This document shows, piece by piece, positions 34,961 to 45,031 of a DNA stretch of 64,000 bases (its first letter is position 1; the number at the start of each line of letters is the position of its first letter). A program made the position numbers and the translations under genes. The stretch is from Planctomycetota bacterium (GTDB lineage: Bacteria; Planctomycetota; Planctomycetia; Planctomycetales; Planctomycetaceae), in assembly GCA_018242525.1 (NCBI GenBank), contig JAFEBS010000010.1:262155-326154 (forward strand). Direction: 5' to 3'. The notes under the pieces were generated by a model, which saw nothing but the letters and a program-made list of their open reading frames with translations, searched no databases and was not told where the DNA came from.

Positions 34961-37900
34961 ATGACAGCCCCCGGAAAAAATGTTTATGTCTGGACGGCGG
35001 CCGGTGCTGTCATGGCGCTGATCGTGCCGATCATCGGAGCTCTGATTGTCGGAGCACTTGTTCCCGGTTTCGTCTGGATTCACGTCCCGCTGCGGTCGCT
35101 CCTGGAAGCAATGGGGGGGATGATTGCGCTGGCGATTGCGGGAATTCTGCTTGCGGAATTCGGAGGCAGAAAAAAGGTTCATTCCTCGTGGATGGCCGCA
35201 GCGCTGGTCAACATGGGGTTGCTGGATCTGTTTGATGCTGCCTCCGTTCCGAGTGACCTTTGCATCTGGCTGCATGGAATCTCGACATTGACCGGTGGTC
35301 TGCTGTTTGCCGGCGTCTGCACGTCCCGGTTCTGTCCTGTCTTTTTTACCAGGCTTCGATTTCCCGGGGCGGTGGCTGCCGTTTCGATTCTGATGGGATT
35401 TGCGGCGATTCAGTATCCGTACCTGCTCCCGATCATGAAATCGTCCGATGGCATGTTTTCGACCCTTTCCGTCATCCTGAATCTGATTGGCGGATTTGGC
35501 TTCCTGCTTGCATCGGCCTGGTTCATCCGACGGTTTCTGACCGAGGGGGCTCAGGAGGACTGGACGTTTGGGATGTTGACCTGCTTGTTTGGTGCCGCGG
35601 GAGTTCTGTTTGGATATTCGCTTCCGTGGGATGGAGTGTGGTGGTGGTGGCACGCGCTGCGACTGGCGGCGTATGCCGTCGCACTCTCGTACGGATGGCG
35701 AACGTTTCGGGACGCAGAACTTCAACTGCGCCGGGTCAACCGGGAACTGAGCGAATCCAATCTGGTCCTGCAGCGGGATCGCGTGCTGCTGGAAGCGAAC
35801 GAACATAGCCAGAAGCTGGCGGAGGAAAACCTGCAGCGGCTGAACCGCCAATTGAACGATGCCAACGCAGCTCTCGACCGGACGGTGGCGGAGCGAACCG
35901 CGCGGCTGTTGGCGGTCGAAGAGCGATTCGAACTGGCCGTTCGCGGATCCACGGACGGGCTGTGGGATTGGAATGTCCTGTCCGGCGAAGTCTATTATTC
36001 GGCCCGGTTGAAGGAGTTGCTCGGGTATCAGGACGACGAGTTTCCCAATCATTTCAGCACATTTGAAGCCCATCTTCATCCTGACGACCGCGATTGGGTG
36101 ATGCGTGAGGTCGAATCGCATCTGAAGCAGCGAACGCCTTACGATGTGGAATACCGTCTGCGAACGAACTCGGGAGATTTCCGCTGGTATCGTGCCCGCG
36201 GCCAGGCCATCTGGAATGCCGCCGGTCAGGCACAGCGCATGGCCGGATCCATTACCGATGTGACCGAAGAACATCGGTTGCGTGAACGATTTCGGCTGGC
36301 CGTGGAGGCTTCTCCCACGGCGCTGATGATGGTCCAGTTTGATGGACGGATCGTGATGGCCAACTCGCGCAGTCTGACGCTGTTCGGCTACAGCGCCGCG
36401 GAGTTGATCGGGCAGACTATAGACATCATCGTCCCGGATGAATTCCGGTCCCGGTTTCCGATGTACCGGGACCAGTATTTCCAGGCCCCTCGACCGCGAG
36501 TCATGGGGACAGATCAGAATGTGATGGGAAAGAGAAAGGATGGTTCTGTCTTCCCGGCCGAGATTGGATTGAGCCCCGTGGAAACGGCCGAGGGCCCTGC
36601 CGTCATCTGCGGTATCATGGATATCACCAGTCAAAGACAGACCCTGGAAGTCATGCGGCAGGCCAAGGAAGCCGCGGAATCGGCCAGCCGAGCCAAGAGT
36701 TCCTTCCTGGCAAACATGAGTCACGAAATCCGCACACCGATGAACGGCATCATCGGCATGTCGCAATTGCTCGCTCAGACCGAACTGCGATCACACCAGC
36801 GTGAATACCTGGCGACCGTGGAGGAATCCGCACATATCCTGCTCCGATTGCTCAACGACATCCTGGACTTTTCCAAGATCGAAGCGGGCCGACTGGAATT
36901 GGAATGCGTTGAGTTCCGGATCTCAGAATGCATTGCCCGTGCCGCCCAGATGCTGCTGCTGCGAGCCGCCGAGAAGGGCTTGGAAATCGCCTGCCGGATC
37001 GCGCCGGAAATTCCTGACCATCTGCTGGGCGACCCCGGCCGCATTCAGCAAATCCTGGTGAACCTGCTGGGAAACGCGGTGAAGTTCACCGAGACAGGCG
37101 AGATCTTCGTCAACGTCATCGCGGAATCCATCTCATCGACCCGGGTGCGGCTGCGTTTTGCGGTCAGTGATACGGGCATCGGGATCCCGTCAGACAAGCT
37201 GGAGCAGATCTTCAGGCCATTCGAACAGGCCGAATCATCGACCACCCGGCGATTTGGGGGAACGGGATTGGGGCTGACGATTTCACGTCAACTGGTCGAG
37301 ATGATGCAGGGACGAATCTGGGTGGAAAGCGAATTCGGCAGGGGCTCGACGTTCCATTTCACTGCAGAATTCGACGTTGCCGCCGATCAACAATTGCACA
37401 CTCCGATCGAGTTGGATTCGCTGAAGGATCTGCCGGTTCTGGTCGTGGACGACAATTTGACGAACCGCCAGATCCTGTGCGAGATGATGCAGTACTGGAA
37501 GATGCGTCCCATCTCAGCGGCATCTGCCGAAGCCGCTCGTCAGGCACTGCACTCGGCCGATGTCGCCCAGAAGCCGATTCGACTGATCCTGCTGGATCAT
37601 CACATGCCGGTCGAGGATGGGTTTCATTTCGTGGAAAGCATACGATCCCTGCAAAGCCGGCAGCAGTGTCCGATCATCATGATTTCGTCCGGTTCGACTC
37701 CATTCGACACGGAACTCTGTCAGAAACACGGCATTGACCGGTTCATGACCAAGCCGGTCATTGCATCTGAATTGTTGAACGAAGTCCTGCACCAGTTCAG
37801 CCGCTATCGCAAGGTCACTCCGGCACCACGATCTCATGACAACTCACAAATACAGCAGCATCGGGTCTTGCTCGTGGAAGACAACGAAATCAACCGTCGC

Positions 37901-38671
37901 GTTGCCGTTGGCCTGCTGCGCACACGCGGACACCAGGTGGTCGTGGCCGAGAATGGTCAGGAAGCAGTGGATAAACTGTCCGAACTTGAATTTGACGTGG
38001 TCCTGATGGACATGCAGATGCCGGTCATGGACGGCTACGAAGCGACCCTGGAAATCCGTCGTCGTGAGCATCTGGCGGGGGGACACATACCAATTGTTGC
38101 CATGACTGCGGAAGCCTTGAAGGGCGATCGAGAACGCTGTCTGGAGGCTGGCATGGATGACTATGTGGCGAAGCCGATTGTCCCCGCCGAACTGTATCGC
38201 GCTGTCGAGCGATTTCCCGCCCTGTGCCTGTCGGCGGCCACAACCGAGAGTGCCAATCAACCACCGGATTCACGACATGAACAGATTGTGCAATCGACCT
38301 TGCCGCAGAATTCACAGGTCGCTGATCCGCCGGTGATTGACTGGGCGATTGCTCAACAACGACTGGGGGGCGGTGCCAGTGTCATTCAAGAGTTTGCGGC
38401 CATCATGCAGGAACAGGTTCCCAAATTAATGGCGGAGATCCGGCACGCAATTGAAACTCGCGACTCGCAATTGCTGCGACGCACAGCACATACAATCAAG
38501 GGCTCAGCCACGTATTTCGGTGCTGAACCACTGGTCCAGGCGGCAATGTCCCTGGAAAACCTCGGCCGCGATGGGCTGTTCGAGGACACCGCCACGTTGC
38601 TGGAGAGACTCGAAACGGAAGTCGATCATGTCCTGAACGCTTTGGAATCCGGTTTCCCCGCCGCAGACTGA
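34961..38671 (+). CDS. hybrid sensor histidine kinase (TM-PAS-PAS-HisKA-HATPase-REC-REC-HPt)
   Basis: 1236 residues from the internal ATG (MTAPGKNVYV). Seven hydrophobic segments (about 10-240) form a MASE-like membrane sensor, followed by a coiled coil (about 245-305). PAS 1 is at about 307-435 (RFELAVRGSTDGLWDWNVLS) and PAS 2 at 440-560 (TALMMVQFDGRIVMANSRS). HisKA has SFLANMSHEIRTPMNG with the His near 588. HATPase is at about 690-805 (QILVNLLGNAVKFT, GTGLGLTIS). Receiver 1 has its Asp near 877 (LLDHHMPVEDG), receiver 2 its Asp near 1016 (LMDMQMPVMDGYEA). A C-terminal HPt has its His near 1176 (HTIKGSATYFG). It is a complete phosphorelay in one chain, anchored at the inner membrane. The likely output is an external regulator, perhaps the divergent receiver protein. 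Confidence 0.94.
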   Translation: MTAPGKNVYVWTAAGAVMALIVPIIGALIVGALVPGFVWIHVPLRSLLEAMGGMIALAIAGILLAEFGGRKKVHSSWMAAALVNMGLLDLFDAASVPSDLCIWLHGISTLTGGLLFAGVCTSRFCPVFFTRLRFPGAVAAVSILMGFAAIQYPYLLPIMKSSDGMFSTLSVILNLIGGFGFLLASAWFIRRFLTEGAQEDWTFGMLTCLFGAAGVLFGYSLPWDGVWWWWHALRLAAYAVALSYGWRTFRDAELQLRRVNRELSESNLVLQRDRVLLEANEHSQKLAEENLQRLNRQLNDANAALDRTVAERTARLLAVEERFELAVRGSTDGLWDWNVLSGEVYYSARLKELLGYQDDEFPNHFSTFEAHLHPDDRDWVMREVESHLKQRTPYDVEYRLRTNSGDFRWYRARGQAIWNAAGQAQRMAGSITDVTEEHRLRERFRLAVEASPTALMMVQFDGRIVMANSRSLTLFGYSAAELIGQTIDIIVPDEFRSRFPMYRDQYFQAPRPRVMGTDQNVMGKRKDGSVFPAEIGLSPVETAEGPAVICGIMDITSQRQTLEVMRQAKEAAESASRAKSSFLANMSHEIRTPMNGIIGMSQLLAQTELRSHQREYLATVEESAHILLRLLNDILDFSKIEAGRLELECVEFRISECIARAAQMLLLRAAEKGLEIACRIAPEIPDHLLGDPGRIQQILVNLLGNAVKFTETGEIFVNVIAESISSTRVRLRFAVSDTGIGIPSDKLEQIFRPFEQAESSTTRRFGGTGLGLTISRQLVEMMQGRIWVESEFGRGSTFHFTAEFDVAADQQLHTPIELDSLKDLPVLVVDDNLTNRQILCEMMQYWKMRPISAASAEAARQALHSADVAQKPIRLILLDHHMPVEDGFHFVESIRSLQSRQQCPIIMISSGSTPFDTELCQKHGIDRFMTKPVIASELLNEVLHQFSRYRKVTPAPRSHDNSQIQQHRVLLVEDNEINRRVAVGLLRTRGHQVVVAENGQEAVDKLSELEFDVVLMDMQMPVMDGYEATLEIRRREHLAGGHIPIVAMTAEALKGDRERCLEAGMDDYVAKPIVPAELYRAVERFPALCLSAATTESANQPPDSRHEQIVQSTLPQNSQVADPPVIDWAIAQQRLGGGASVIQEFAAIMQEQVPKLMAEIRHAIETRDSQLLRRTAHTIKGSATYFGAEPLVQAAMSLENLGRDGLFEDTATLLERLETEVDHVLNALESGFPAAD

Positions 38672-38727
38672 TTCCTATTGCCAGCCGATCTTTCCAGATT
38701 TCGCCATTTCGTTACCATTCGGGCACC

Positions 38728-40056
38728 ATGGCAAATCATCGAGTCGTCATAGTGGGAGGTGGCTTCGGCGGATTGAACGCCGCCCAGTCGTTACGCTCCG
38801 CCTCGGTGGAAGTAATGCTGGTCGATCGACGTAACTTCCACTTGTTTCAACCTCTGCTGTATCAGGTGGCCACTGGCGGTTTGTCTCCGTCGAACATCGC
38901 TGTCCCGTTACGATCGATCGTGCGACGGCAGAACAACTGCCAGGTGCTGATGGCAGACGTCGTTGGTTTCGACCTGACGAATCGGCGGGTTCATTTAACT
39001 AATGGGGATGTGCCATACGACTCGCTGATCGTCGCTGCGGGGGCGCAGACCGGTTACTTCGGAAATGGCGATTGGTCGAATCGCGCTCCCGGCCTGAAGT
39101 CGATTGAGGATGCGCTGGAAATCCGGAGGCGCATCCTGTCTGCGTTCGAATTGGCCGAACGGGAACAGGACCCCATCCGCAAGACCGCATTGCTGACGTT
39201 TGTTGTCGTTGGAGGCGGTCCGACCGGAGTCGAACTGGCGGGGACTCTGGCCGAGATCACCCGCCATACTTTGAAGGCCGATTTTCGTCGTTGCCAGCCG
39301 GCGGATGCCAGAATCCTGCTCGTGGATGTCGCCCCGCGATTGCTGGGCGCCATGCCGGAAGATCTGTCCACCGAGGCACAGGACCGACTGGCGAGGATGC
39401 AGGTCGAAGTTCGATTGAACACCAGGGTTCTTCGACTGGATGACGCCGTGGTGACATTGAAGGAGGGCGATTTGACCGAAGTTATCGCCGCGCAAACCAT
39501 CCTGTGGGCCGCGGGGGTCGAAGCGTCCCCACTGGGGCAGCAACTGACGGCGGCGGCTGGTCTGATCGCGGCCCGGGGCGGCCGAGTCCCCGTAGGCCCG
39601 CAACTGCATCTGGAAGGGCATCCCGATGTTTTCGTGATCGGCGATTTGGCCCATGCCGTTGATGGTGACGGCAGGCCATTCCCCGGCGTGGCACCGGTGG
39701 CCATTCAACAGGGCAAGTACGTTGCCAGGCTGATCATCGCCAGGCTGAAGAATCGCGATCTGGCGGCATTCGAGTACTTCGATTACGGCAACATGGCGAC
39801 GATCGGCCGGTCCGCCGCCGTGGCCCAGTTGGGACGCTGGAAATTCCGCGGACGCGTCGCCTGGCTGATGTGGTTGTTTATTCACCTGATGCAGATCGTC
39901 CGCTTCGAAAACCGGCTGCTGGTGCTGATCCAGTGGGCGTGGAACTACTTGACATTCAACCGATCGGCGCGATTGATCACGGACGTGGGCCGCCGGGAAT
40001 CTGCATCGAACACGGAGCCCCCCGTCAGCTCTTCGGCTCCACCTTGCTCGCCTTGA
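38728..40056 (+). CDS. ndh: type II NADH:quinone dehydrogenase
   Basis: 442 residues. It transfers electrons from NADH to quinone without pumping protons and is a peripheral inner-membrane flavoprotein. Evidence: FAD-binding VVIVGGGFGGLNAA at the N-terminus; family phrase FHLFQPLLYQVATGGLSPS; NAD-binding FVVVGGGPTGVELAGTLAE about 155; and FVIGDLAHAVDGDGRPFPGVA with AIQQGKYVA about 300. The C-terminal amphipathic membrane region is MWLFIHLMQIVRFENRLLVL. The last 32 bases overlap the convergent DUF1573 gene. Confidence 0.93.
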   Translation: MANHRVVIVGGGFGGLNAAQSLRSASVEVMLVDRRNFHLFQPLLYQVATGGLSPSNIAVPLRSIVRRQNNCQVLMADVVGFDLTNRRVHLTNGDVPYDSLIVAAGAQTGYFGNGDWSNRAPGLKSIEDALEIRRRILSAFELAEREQDPIRKTALLTFVVVGGGPTGVELAGTLAEITRHTLKADFRRCQPADARILLVDVAPRLLGAMPEDLSTEAQDRLARMQVEVRLNTRVLRLDDAVVTLKEGDLTEVIAAQTILWAAGVEASPLGQQLTAAAGLIAARGGRVPVGPQLHLEGHPDVFVIGDLAHAVDGDGRPFPGVAPVAIQQGKYVARLIIARLKNRDLAAFEYFDYGNMATIGRSAAVAQLGRWKFRGRVAWLMWLFIHLMQIVRFENRLLVLIQWAWNYLTFNRSARLITDVGRRESASNTEPPVSSSAPPCSP

Positions 40057-40480
40057 TCACTTCAATCGGGACAGCGATCTCGCCAATCTTTTTGCCAGCG
40101 GGATCCAGCAGCTCAACTTCGATGTGCAGCGACCCGACAAAATCGGGCTCTTTCGCACCATCGTAATGCGCGTGTGCCAGAACACGTTCTCCCGCGCCGA
40201 TTTTCGGTTGTGACAGTTCAATCGACAAGCACTCGCAACTCGTTTTCAAAGTGGTCGCTTCTACGGCCTGCGTTCCCTTGTTCGTGACCCAGACACTCAA
40301 GCGGGCGGATTCCCCCTGCTTGACCACCCCAAGTTCGATCGTGGCTTGAACCGGATACCCCGTCGCAACGGGTGCAGTCCCGTCGCGCTGGGGGACAGGG
40401 GGCGCGGTCGGACTCGTACACCCCAGCAGCGAGAATCCGATCAAAGCGCTATGGATCAGCGGCCACTGACGTCGCGACAT
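40025..40480 (-). CDS. DUF1573 lipoprotein
   Basis: 151 residues from the internal ATG, chosen because a lipoprotein signal follows (LIHSALIGFSLLGC, lipobox Cys near residue 19). After a Pro/Ala linker comes one DUF1573-type Ig-like domain (about 50-140): 'IELGVVKQGESARLSVWVTN', 'LKTSCECLSIELS' and 'GSLHIEVELLD'. These domains occur widely in exported proteins of Planctomycetes and Bacteroidetes, often with cytochrome-like or binding roles; precise function unknown. It lies 34 bases after the Gfo/Idh/MocA gene on the same strand, so probably one operon. Confidence 0.84.
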   Translation of the reverse strand: MSRRQWPLIHSALIGFSLLGCTSPTAPPVPQRDGTAPVATGYPVQATIELGVVKQGESARLSVWVTNKGTQAVEATTLKTSCECLSIELSQPKIGAGERVLAHAHYDGAKEPDFVGSLHIEVELLDPAGKKIGEIAVPIEVIKASKVEPKS

Positions 40481-40514
40481 CTGTATTATCCAGTTTGATG
40501 GTCCACCGGAAGCG

Positions 40515-41813
40515 TCAAATAAATGGCGTGATTCCCGGCTGGGCCATCGGGGCGACCTTGACGACATCGTCCCAGGACTTGATTTCCGGAACCAGGACTT
40601 CCCTGGAGTTCATGGCCATCTCCCAGGTGAGTTGCTTGCCCGTGTAGCCAGCCATGCGTCCCATGATTCCGGCCAGAGTACTGGTGACCATGCGATCACC
40701 GTCGTTGATCGGCTTGCCCGTCCGGATCGAGTCGAAGAATTCGTCGTGCTCGACCTGGTACATGTCCGGGGCGGGGCCTTCGTACTTCCAGGGATTCTCC
40801 CCCGAGATCGAGACACCGCCGCTGATCTTGGCGGTGCCCTTGGTTCCCGTCACGTACAGCGAGTTCTCGCTGTGGCATCCAGAGATCTGGCGCTGAGCCA
40901 GGAAGCCCCTCATTCCCGTTTCCCATTCGTAGTTGACTTCGATGTGGTCAAAGATGTTTCCGCCGTGCGCGGGAATCTGCCGTCCACCCACCGCCGTGCA
41001 CCGGGTGGGCGGGACATCTTTGGCAACCCACTGCAACCAGTCGACCGTGTGAATGGCCTGTTCGACCAGGCCATCGCCGGACAACCAGGTGAAGTTGTAC
41101 CAGTTGCGCACCATCCACTCGAGATCCGTGATCTCTTTCGGGCGGCTGCTCGCGGGGGGCATCGGCTTGACGGGACCGGTCAGGTACGTGCCGTAAACGG
41201 TCAGCACGTCGCCGATTTCGCCACCGTGAATACGCTTGAACAGTTCACGGCGAGGATAGTCGTAGCGCCAGCAGAAGCCCGCCACCATGGCCAACTTCTT
41301 GTCCTTGGCGATCTTGACCGATTCCATCACCGAGCGAACACCGGGAGCATCGGTCGCCATCGGCTTTTCGGTAAAAATGTGCTTCCCCGCGTCGACCGCA
41401 GCCCGCAGATGGTAGGGGCGGAATCCGGGAGGCGATGCCAGCAGGACCACGTCGCAGTGATCGATCACCTTGCGGTAGCTTTCCAGGCCGACGAACTTGT
41501 AGTCGTCGGTGACCGCCACCTGTTCGGCGATGCGTTTGTTGGCCTTCAGGCTGCCGAGTGAGTTTTCAATCTGCTGAGGGAAGACATCAGCCACGGCGAC
41601 AAGCTTGACCTGGGAATCCGCCGTGAGCGCTTGCGAGGCGGCACCGGTTCCGCGGCCACCGCAGCCCACCAGGCCAACCTTCAATTGGTCGCTTCCTGCG
41701 GCAAAGGCCCGGGCATTCATCGACAGGTTCATTCCCAGTGTTCCTGCCACGGCAGCGCCTGTCTTCAAAAAATCGCGTCGCGAGGCATTGGCAGGGGTGG
41801 TTGCATCCGTCAT
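40515..41813 (-). CDS. exported Gfo/Idh/MocA oxidoreductase (Tat signal)
   Basis: 432 residues, with GGAG nine bases before the start. The N-terminus is a Tat signal (ASRRDFLKTGAAVAGTLG). The Rossmann domain has VGLVGCGGRGTGAASQAL, and the Gfo/Idh/MocA EKP motif appears as HIFTEKPMATDA. A conserved C-terminal beta-sheet domain follows, with HGGNIFDHIEVNYEWETG. Members reduce or oxidise sugars and inositols with NAD(P), or act as non-canonical glycosidases; secreted ones are greatly expanded in Planctomycetes. Substrate unknown. It is divergent from the DUF1501 gene at 42111 across about 300 bases. Confidence 0.9.
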   Translation of the reverse strand: MTDATTPANASRRDFLKTGAAVAGTLGMNLSMNARAFAAGSDQLKVGLVGCGGRGTGAASQALTADSQVKLVAVADVFPQQIENSLGSLKANKRIAEQVAVTDDYKFVGLESYRKVIDHCDVVLLASPPGFRPYHLRAAVDAGKHIFTEKPMATDAPGVRSVMESVKIAKDKKLAMVAGFCWRYDYPRRELFKRIHGGEIGDVLTVYGTYLTGPVKPMPPASSRPKEITDLEWMVRNWYNFTWLSGDGLVEQAIHTVDWLQWVAKDVPPTRCTAVGGRQIPAHGGNIFDHIEVNYEWETGMRGFLAQRQISGCHSENSLYVTGTKGTAKISGGVSISGENPWKYEGPAPDMYQVEHDEFFDSIRTGKPINDGDRMVTSTLAGIMGRMAGYTGKQLTWEMAMNSREVLVPEIKSWDDVVKVAPMAQPGITPFI

Positions 41814-42110
41814 CGGTTTGAAACTCCACGATTAAGGCGGGTAGGTGAATTGCCGAAGGCGAGGAAATCATGCTACAAATCGGCTGCGTACGATGCGAGT
41901 GGACGACCGTGTTCCCAGTCTGTTTTTCGGGAGAACTCGAAACTTTCTGAATCCTGCCAACCTTTTTGCACCGGCTGCCAGGAAGCCAGTTGACCTGAAC
42001 GGGATTCGATCACAGAATTCCGATGTTTTCCATCGAGTCGCCCGACAGTGCCTGCCGACAACCCGAATAGCCTTCCCAGTTCTCCCGCCTTGTTCGCCCC
42101 GGAGTCGCTG

Positions 42111-43433
42111 ATGTTGACCCTGACTGGTACGCCATTTCAGTGCTGTGATGGAATCCCCCGGCGAAGCTTCCTGCAAATCGGTTCCCTGGCGGTGGGTGGT
42201 CTGACGCTGCCGCAAATGTTGCGGGCAGAATCGAGTTCCAGCCAGTCGGCCAAATCAGTGATCATGGTCTACCTGTCGGGCGGACTGGCTCATCAGGATA
42301 CGTTCGACCTGAAACTGGACGCCCCCAAGGAGATCCGCGGTGAGTTCAATGGGATCGACAGCAGCCTGCCAGGTTACCAGGTCGGCGAGTTGCTCCCGCT
42401 GACCGCGCAGTGTGCCCACCGGATGGCGATCGTCCGATCCATCGTCGGCTTGCGGGATGAACACAGCAGTTTCCAGAACGTCACCGGCTATTCGATGGAC
42501 CAGTCGAATCGCGAGGGAAAGCCCAATTTCGGCTCGATCCTGTCGCACAAGCTGGGACAAACGGATCCCGCCGTGCCGGCGTTTGTGGACCTGTTTCCAA
42601 CAATGCAGCACAAACCGTACAACAGCCCCGGATCCGGTGTCCTGGGCCCGGCCCACCGATCGGTTCAGGCGGATGGCGAAGACCTGGCGAGCATGAAGTT
42701 GCGGTTTGTCGAACCCGTTCAATTGAACAATCGTCGCAAGCTGCTGGAGGCCATGGACCGATTCCATCGCCAGGCAGATGCACAATCAATCCGCAACATG
42801 GACGCCACCTATGGCAAGGCGTTCGACGTCTTGACGACCAGTCGCATGGTGAATGCCCTGGACGTGACCAAGGAAGATCCCCGCATTCGCGATCGCTATG
42901 GACTGGGTTCGTCCAAACACCTGGGCGACGGGGCTCCGATGTGGAACGATCAGTTGCTGGCAGCCCGGCGTCTGGTTGAAGCTGGAGTTCGCTGTGTGAC
43001 GGTGGCCTATGGATTCTGGGACACTCACGGCAACAATTTCAAATACCTGAAGGATCATCTGCCACTGTTTGACAGGGGGATTTCGGCACTGGTCAACGAT
43101 ATTTATGACCGTGGGCTGGATCGCGATGTGACAGTCTGTGTCTGGGGGGAATTTGGTCGAACCCCGAAGATCAACAAGGATGCGGGCCGCGACCATTGGC
43201 CGCGCGTCGGACATGCGCTGCTCTGCGGTGGCGGCCTGAAAGTCGGCCAGGTGCTGGGTGCCACGGACAAACTGGGAAGCGATGTCCTGGACCGCCCGCT
43301 GCATTATCAGCAGGTTCTGGCAACGCTGTATCACACTGTCGGTCTGGGGGAAGACCCGTCGATCAATGATATTTCCGGTCGCCGGCTGCCCATTCTGGAT
43401 CCGGGAATTCGACCGATCAGCGAACTGCTGTAA
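42111..43433 (+). CDS. DUF1501 protein, Tat-exported (copy 2)
   Basis: 440 residues from the internal ATG with GGAG seven bases upstream. Twin-arginine region: IPRRSFLQIGSLAVGGLTLP. Family hallmarks: VYLSGGLAHQDTFDLKLDAP, VAYGFWDTHGNNFKYLKDHL and VCVWGEFGRTPKIN...GRDHWPRVGHALL, which carry the probable metal ligands of this sulfatase/phosphatase-related fold. The C-terminal LPILDPGIRPISELL is also typical. It is followed, 172 bases on, by another DUF1501 gene on the same strand, so the pair probably arose by duplication. Confidence 0.9.
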   Translation: MLTLTGTPFQCCDGIPRRSFLQIGSLAVGGLTLPQMLRAESSSSQSAKSVIMVYLSGGLAHQDTFDLKLDAPKEIRGEFNGIDSSLPGYQVGELLPLTAQCAHRMAIVRSIVGLRDEHSSFQNVTGYSMDQSNREGKPNFGSILSHKLGQTDPAVPAFVDLFPTMQHKPYNSPGSGVLGPAHRSVQADGEDLASMKLRFVEPVQLNNRRKLLEAMDRFHRQADAQSIRNMDATYGKAFDVLTTSRMVNALDVTKEDPRIRDRYGLGSSKHLGDGAPMWNDQLLAARRLVEAGVRCVTVAYGFWDTHGNNFKYLKDHLPLFDRGISALVNDIYDRGLDRDVTVCVWGEFGRTPKINKDAGRDHWPRVGHALLCGGGLKVGQVLGATDKLGSDVLDRPLHYQQVLATLYHTVGLGEDPSINDISGRRLPILDPGIRPISELL

Positions 43434-43605
43434 GGCATTGGTGTGTCGAGTCTTTCGTGGAAACCGTTGTAACCGTTGCGATCGGAAGTGCCAATTCCCG
43501 TTCCAGTGTTGACGTGGGGTGGCCGATCAAATTAAATAGAGCTGATGCATCGCGCTCTGCCCGCCTGTTCTCCCGCCCGTTTCTGCCGCGTTGAAGGAAT
43601 CAGCC

Positions 43606-44973
43606 ATGCTGACAATTCTCGGAAACCGAACTCGTCGATCGAACGGTTCCTGTGACGGGATCTCGCGACGCGATTTTCTGACGATCGGTGGAATGGCACT
43701 CGGTGGTGTCAGCCTGTCGGGAGTGCTGCGAGCCGCTCCTTCACAATCGCAATCGCACAAGGCGATTATCAATATCTATCTGCCGGGGGGACCTCCTCAC
43801 ATCGACATGTGGGATCCCAAGCCAAACGCTCCCGCGGAAGTGCGCGGTGAGTTTCAGACGATCCAGACCAACGTCCCGGGAATTGAAGTCAGCGAGATGT
43901 TCCCGCGGATGGCCCAGATGATGGACAAGTTTGTCCTGGTCCGTTCACTGGCGGACTCCGATGGCGGTCACGATGCCTACCAATGCATGACCGGTCGACA
44001 CAAGGGCGGTCGGACACCCCCGGGTGGCTGGCCACAAGGCGGTGCCTGGGTTTCGCACGCCATGGGGCAGGTGAACCCGGCAATCCCCGCCAACGTCGCG
44101 TTAATGTATCAGACCGGCAACCGCACCTGGGGCGAAACCGGTGATGGCGGATTCCTGGGAGTCGCCCATTCGCCCTTCAACGTGCTGGGACGCGAAGCCC
44201 GCAGTACGAACGACAACATGGTCTTGCATGGTGTCACCATCGACAAGCTGCAGGATCGGACCCGACTGCGCGAATCGCTCGATCGATTCCGTCGCGACGC
44301 CGACCAGCGCGGTGTGATGAGCAGCCTGGATGTTTATTCCCAGCAGGCGATGGGGATCCTGACCACGTCCCGGCTGGCCGATGCCCTGGATCTGTCGAAG
44401 GAAGATCCGAAGATCGTGGAGCGATACGGAAAGAGCAACACCGCCTTCCAGCGTGACGGTGCCCCGCCGATGATCGAAAACCTGTGTATCGCCCGCCGTC
44501 TGGTCGAAGCCGGTGCCCGCTTCATCTCGATGAACTACAGCCGCTGGGACTGGCATGGCGGCGACGGGATGAATTTCCCCAAGTGTCGGGAAGAATGTCC
44601 ACTGCTGGATCAGGGGCTGTCGGCACTCGTGACTGATCTGCATGAACGGGGCCTGGATCGCGACGTGGCGATCGTCGTCTGGGGCGAATTCGGTCGAACC
44701 CCCAAGATCAACGGCATGAACAGCCGCGACCACTGGCCGCAAGCCAATACCGCTGTCCTTGCCGGCGGCGGAATGCGAACTGGACAGGTTGTCGGTTCTA
44801 CAAACAAGTACGGCGAACAACCCAGCCTGCGACCGGTCAAGTTCCAGGAAGTCTTCGCGACGCTGTACAAGTGCGCGGGCATCGACGCCCAGAACACCCG
44901 TGTCTTCGATCAGTCCGGCGTCCCCCAATACCTCGTCGATCCCGGCAATCTGCCGCTTCACGAAGTGATCTGA
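43606..44973 (+). CDS. DUF1501 protein, Tat-exported (copy 3)
   Basis: 455 residues; AAGGA lies seven bases before the chosen ATG. Tat region ISRRDFLTIGGMALGGVSL. Motifs as in its neighbour: IYLPGGPPHIDMWDPKPNAP, MNYSRWDWHGGDGMNF and VVWGEFGRTPKIN...SRDHWPQANTAVLAGGG. It differs from the upstream copy in the middle part (KGGRTPPGGWPQGG), so the two may have different substrates. A nine-base palindrome separates it from the convergent BlaR1-type gene. Confidence 0.9.
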   Translation: MLTILGNRTRRSNGSCDGISRRDFLTIGGMALGGVSLSGVLRAAPSQSQSHKAIINIYLPGGPPHIDMWDPKPNAPAEVRGEFQTIQTNVPGIEVSEMFPRMAQMMDKFVLVRSLADSDGGHDAYQCMTGRHKGGRTPPGGWPQGGAWVSHAMGQVNPAIPANVALMYQTGNRTWGETGDGGFLGVAHSPFNVLGREARSTNDNMVLHGVTIDKLQDRTRLRESLDRFRRDADQRGVMSSLDVYSQQAMGILTTSRLADALDLSKEDPKIVERYGKSNTAFQRDGAPPMIENLCIARRLVEAGARFISMNYSRWDWHGGDGMNFPKCREECPLLDQGLSALVTDLHERGLDRDVAIVVWGEFGRTPKINGMNSRDHWPQANTAVLAGGGMRTGQVVGSTNKYGEQPSLRPVKFQEVFATLYKCAGIDAQNTRVFDQSGVPQYLVDPGNLPLHEVI

Positions 44974-44989
44974 TCGCCATCCGCACGTA

Positions 44990-45011
44990 GGACAGACAAT
45001 CCTGTCTGTCC
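44990..45011. terminator. GGACAGACA palindrome between convergent genes
   Basis: GGACAGACA (44990-44998), loop ATCC, TGTCTGTCC (45003-45011): a perfect nine-base stem. It lies 17 bases after the DUF1501 stop and 21 bases beyond the stop of the convergent M56 gene. Probable two-way transcript end, and probably a member of a dispersed repeat family. No T-run. Confidence 0.65.
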
Positions 45012-45031
45012 CGGCTCTTCGCGCGGGCGGT

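Noticed and set aside
34940..36766. 608-codon minus-strand ORF
   Set aside because: Wholly antisense to the hybrid kinase; composition is rich in Arg, Gly, His and Pro as expected of a shadow frame, with no known motif.
38995..39885. 296-codon minus-strand ORF over ndh
   Set aside because: Antisense shadow of type II NADH dehydrogenase.
40632..41561. 309-codon plus-strand ORF over the Gfo/Idh/MocA gene
   Set aside because: Antisense shadow; the real gene has a Tat signal and EKP motif.
44990..45011. Palindrome as an operator for the M56 gene
   Set aside because: It lies at the 3' ends of two convergent genes, so a transcript-end or repeat role is likelier.
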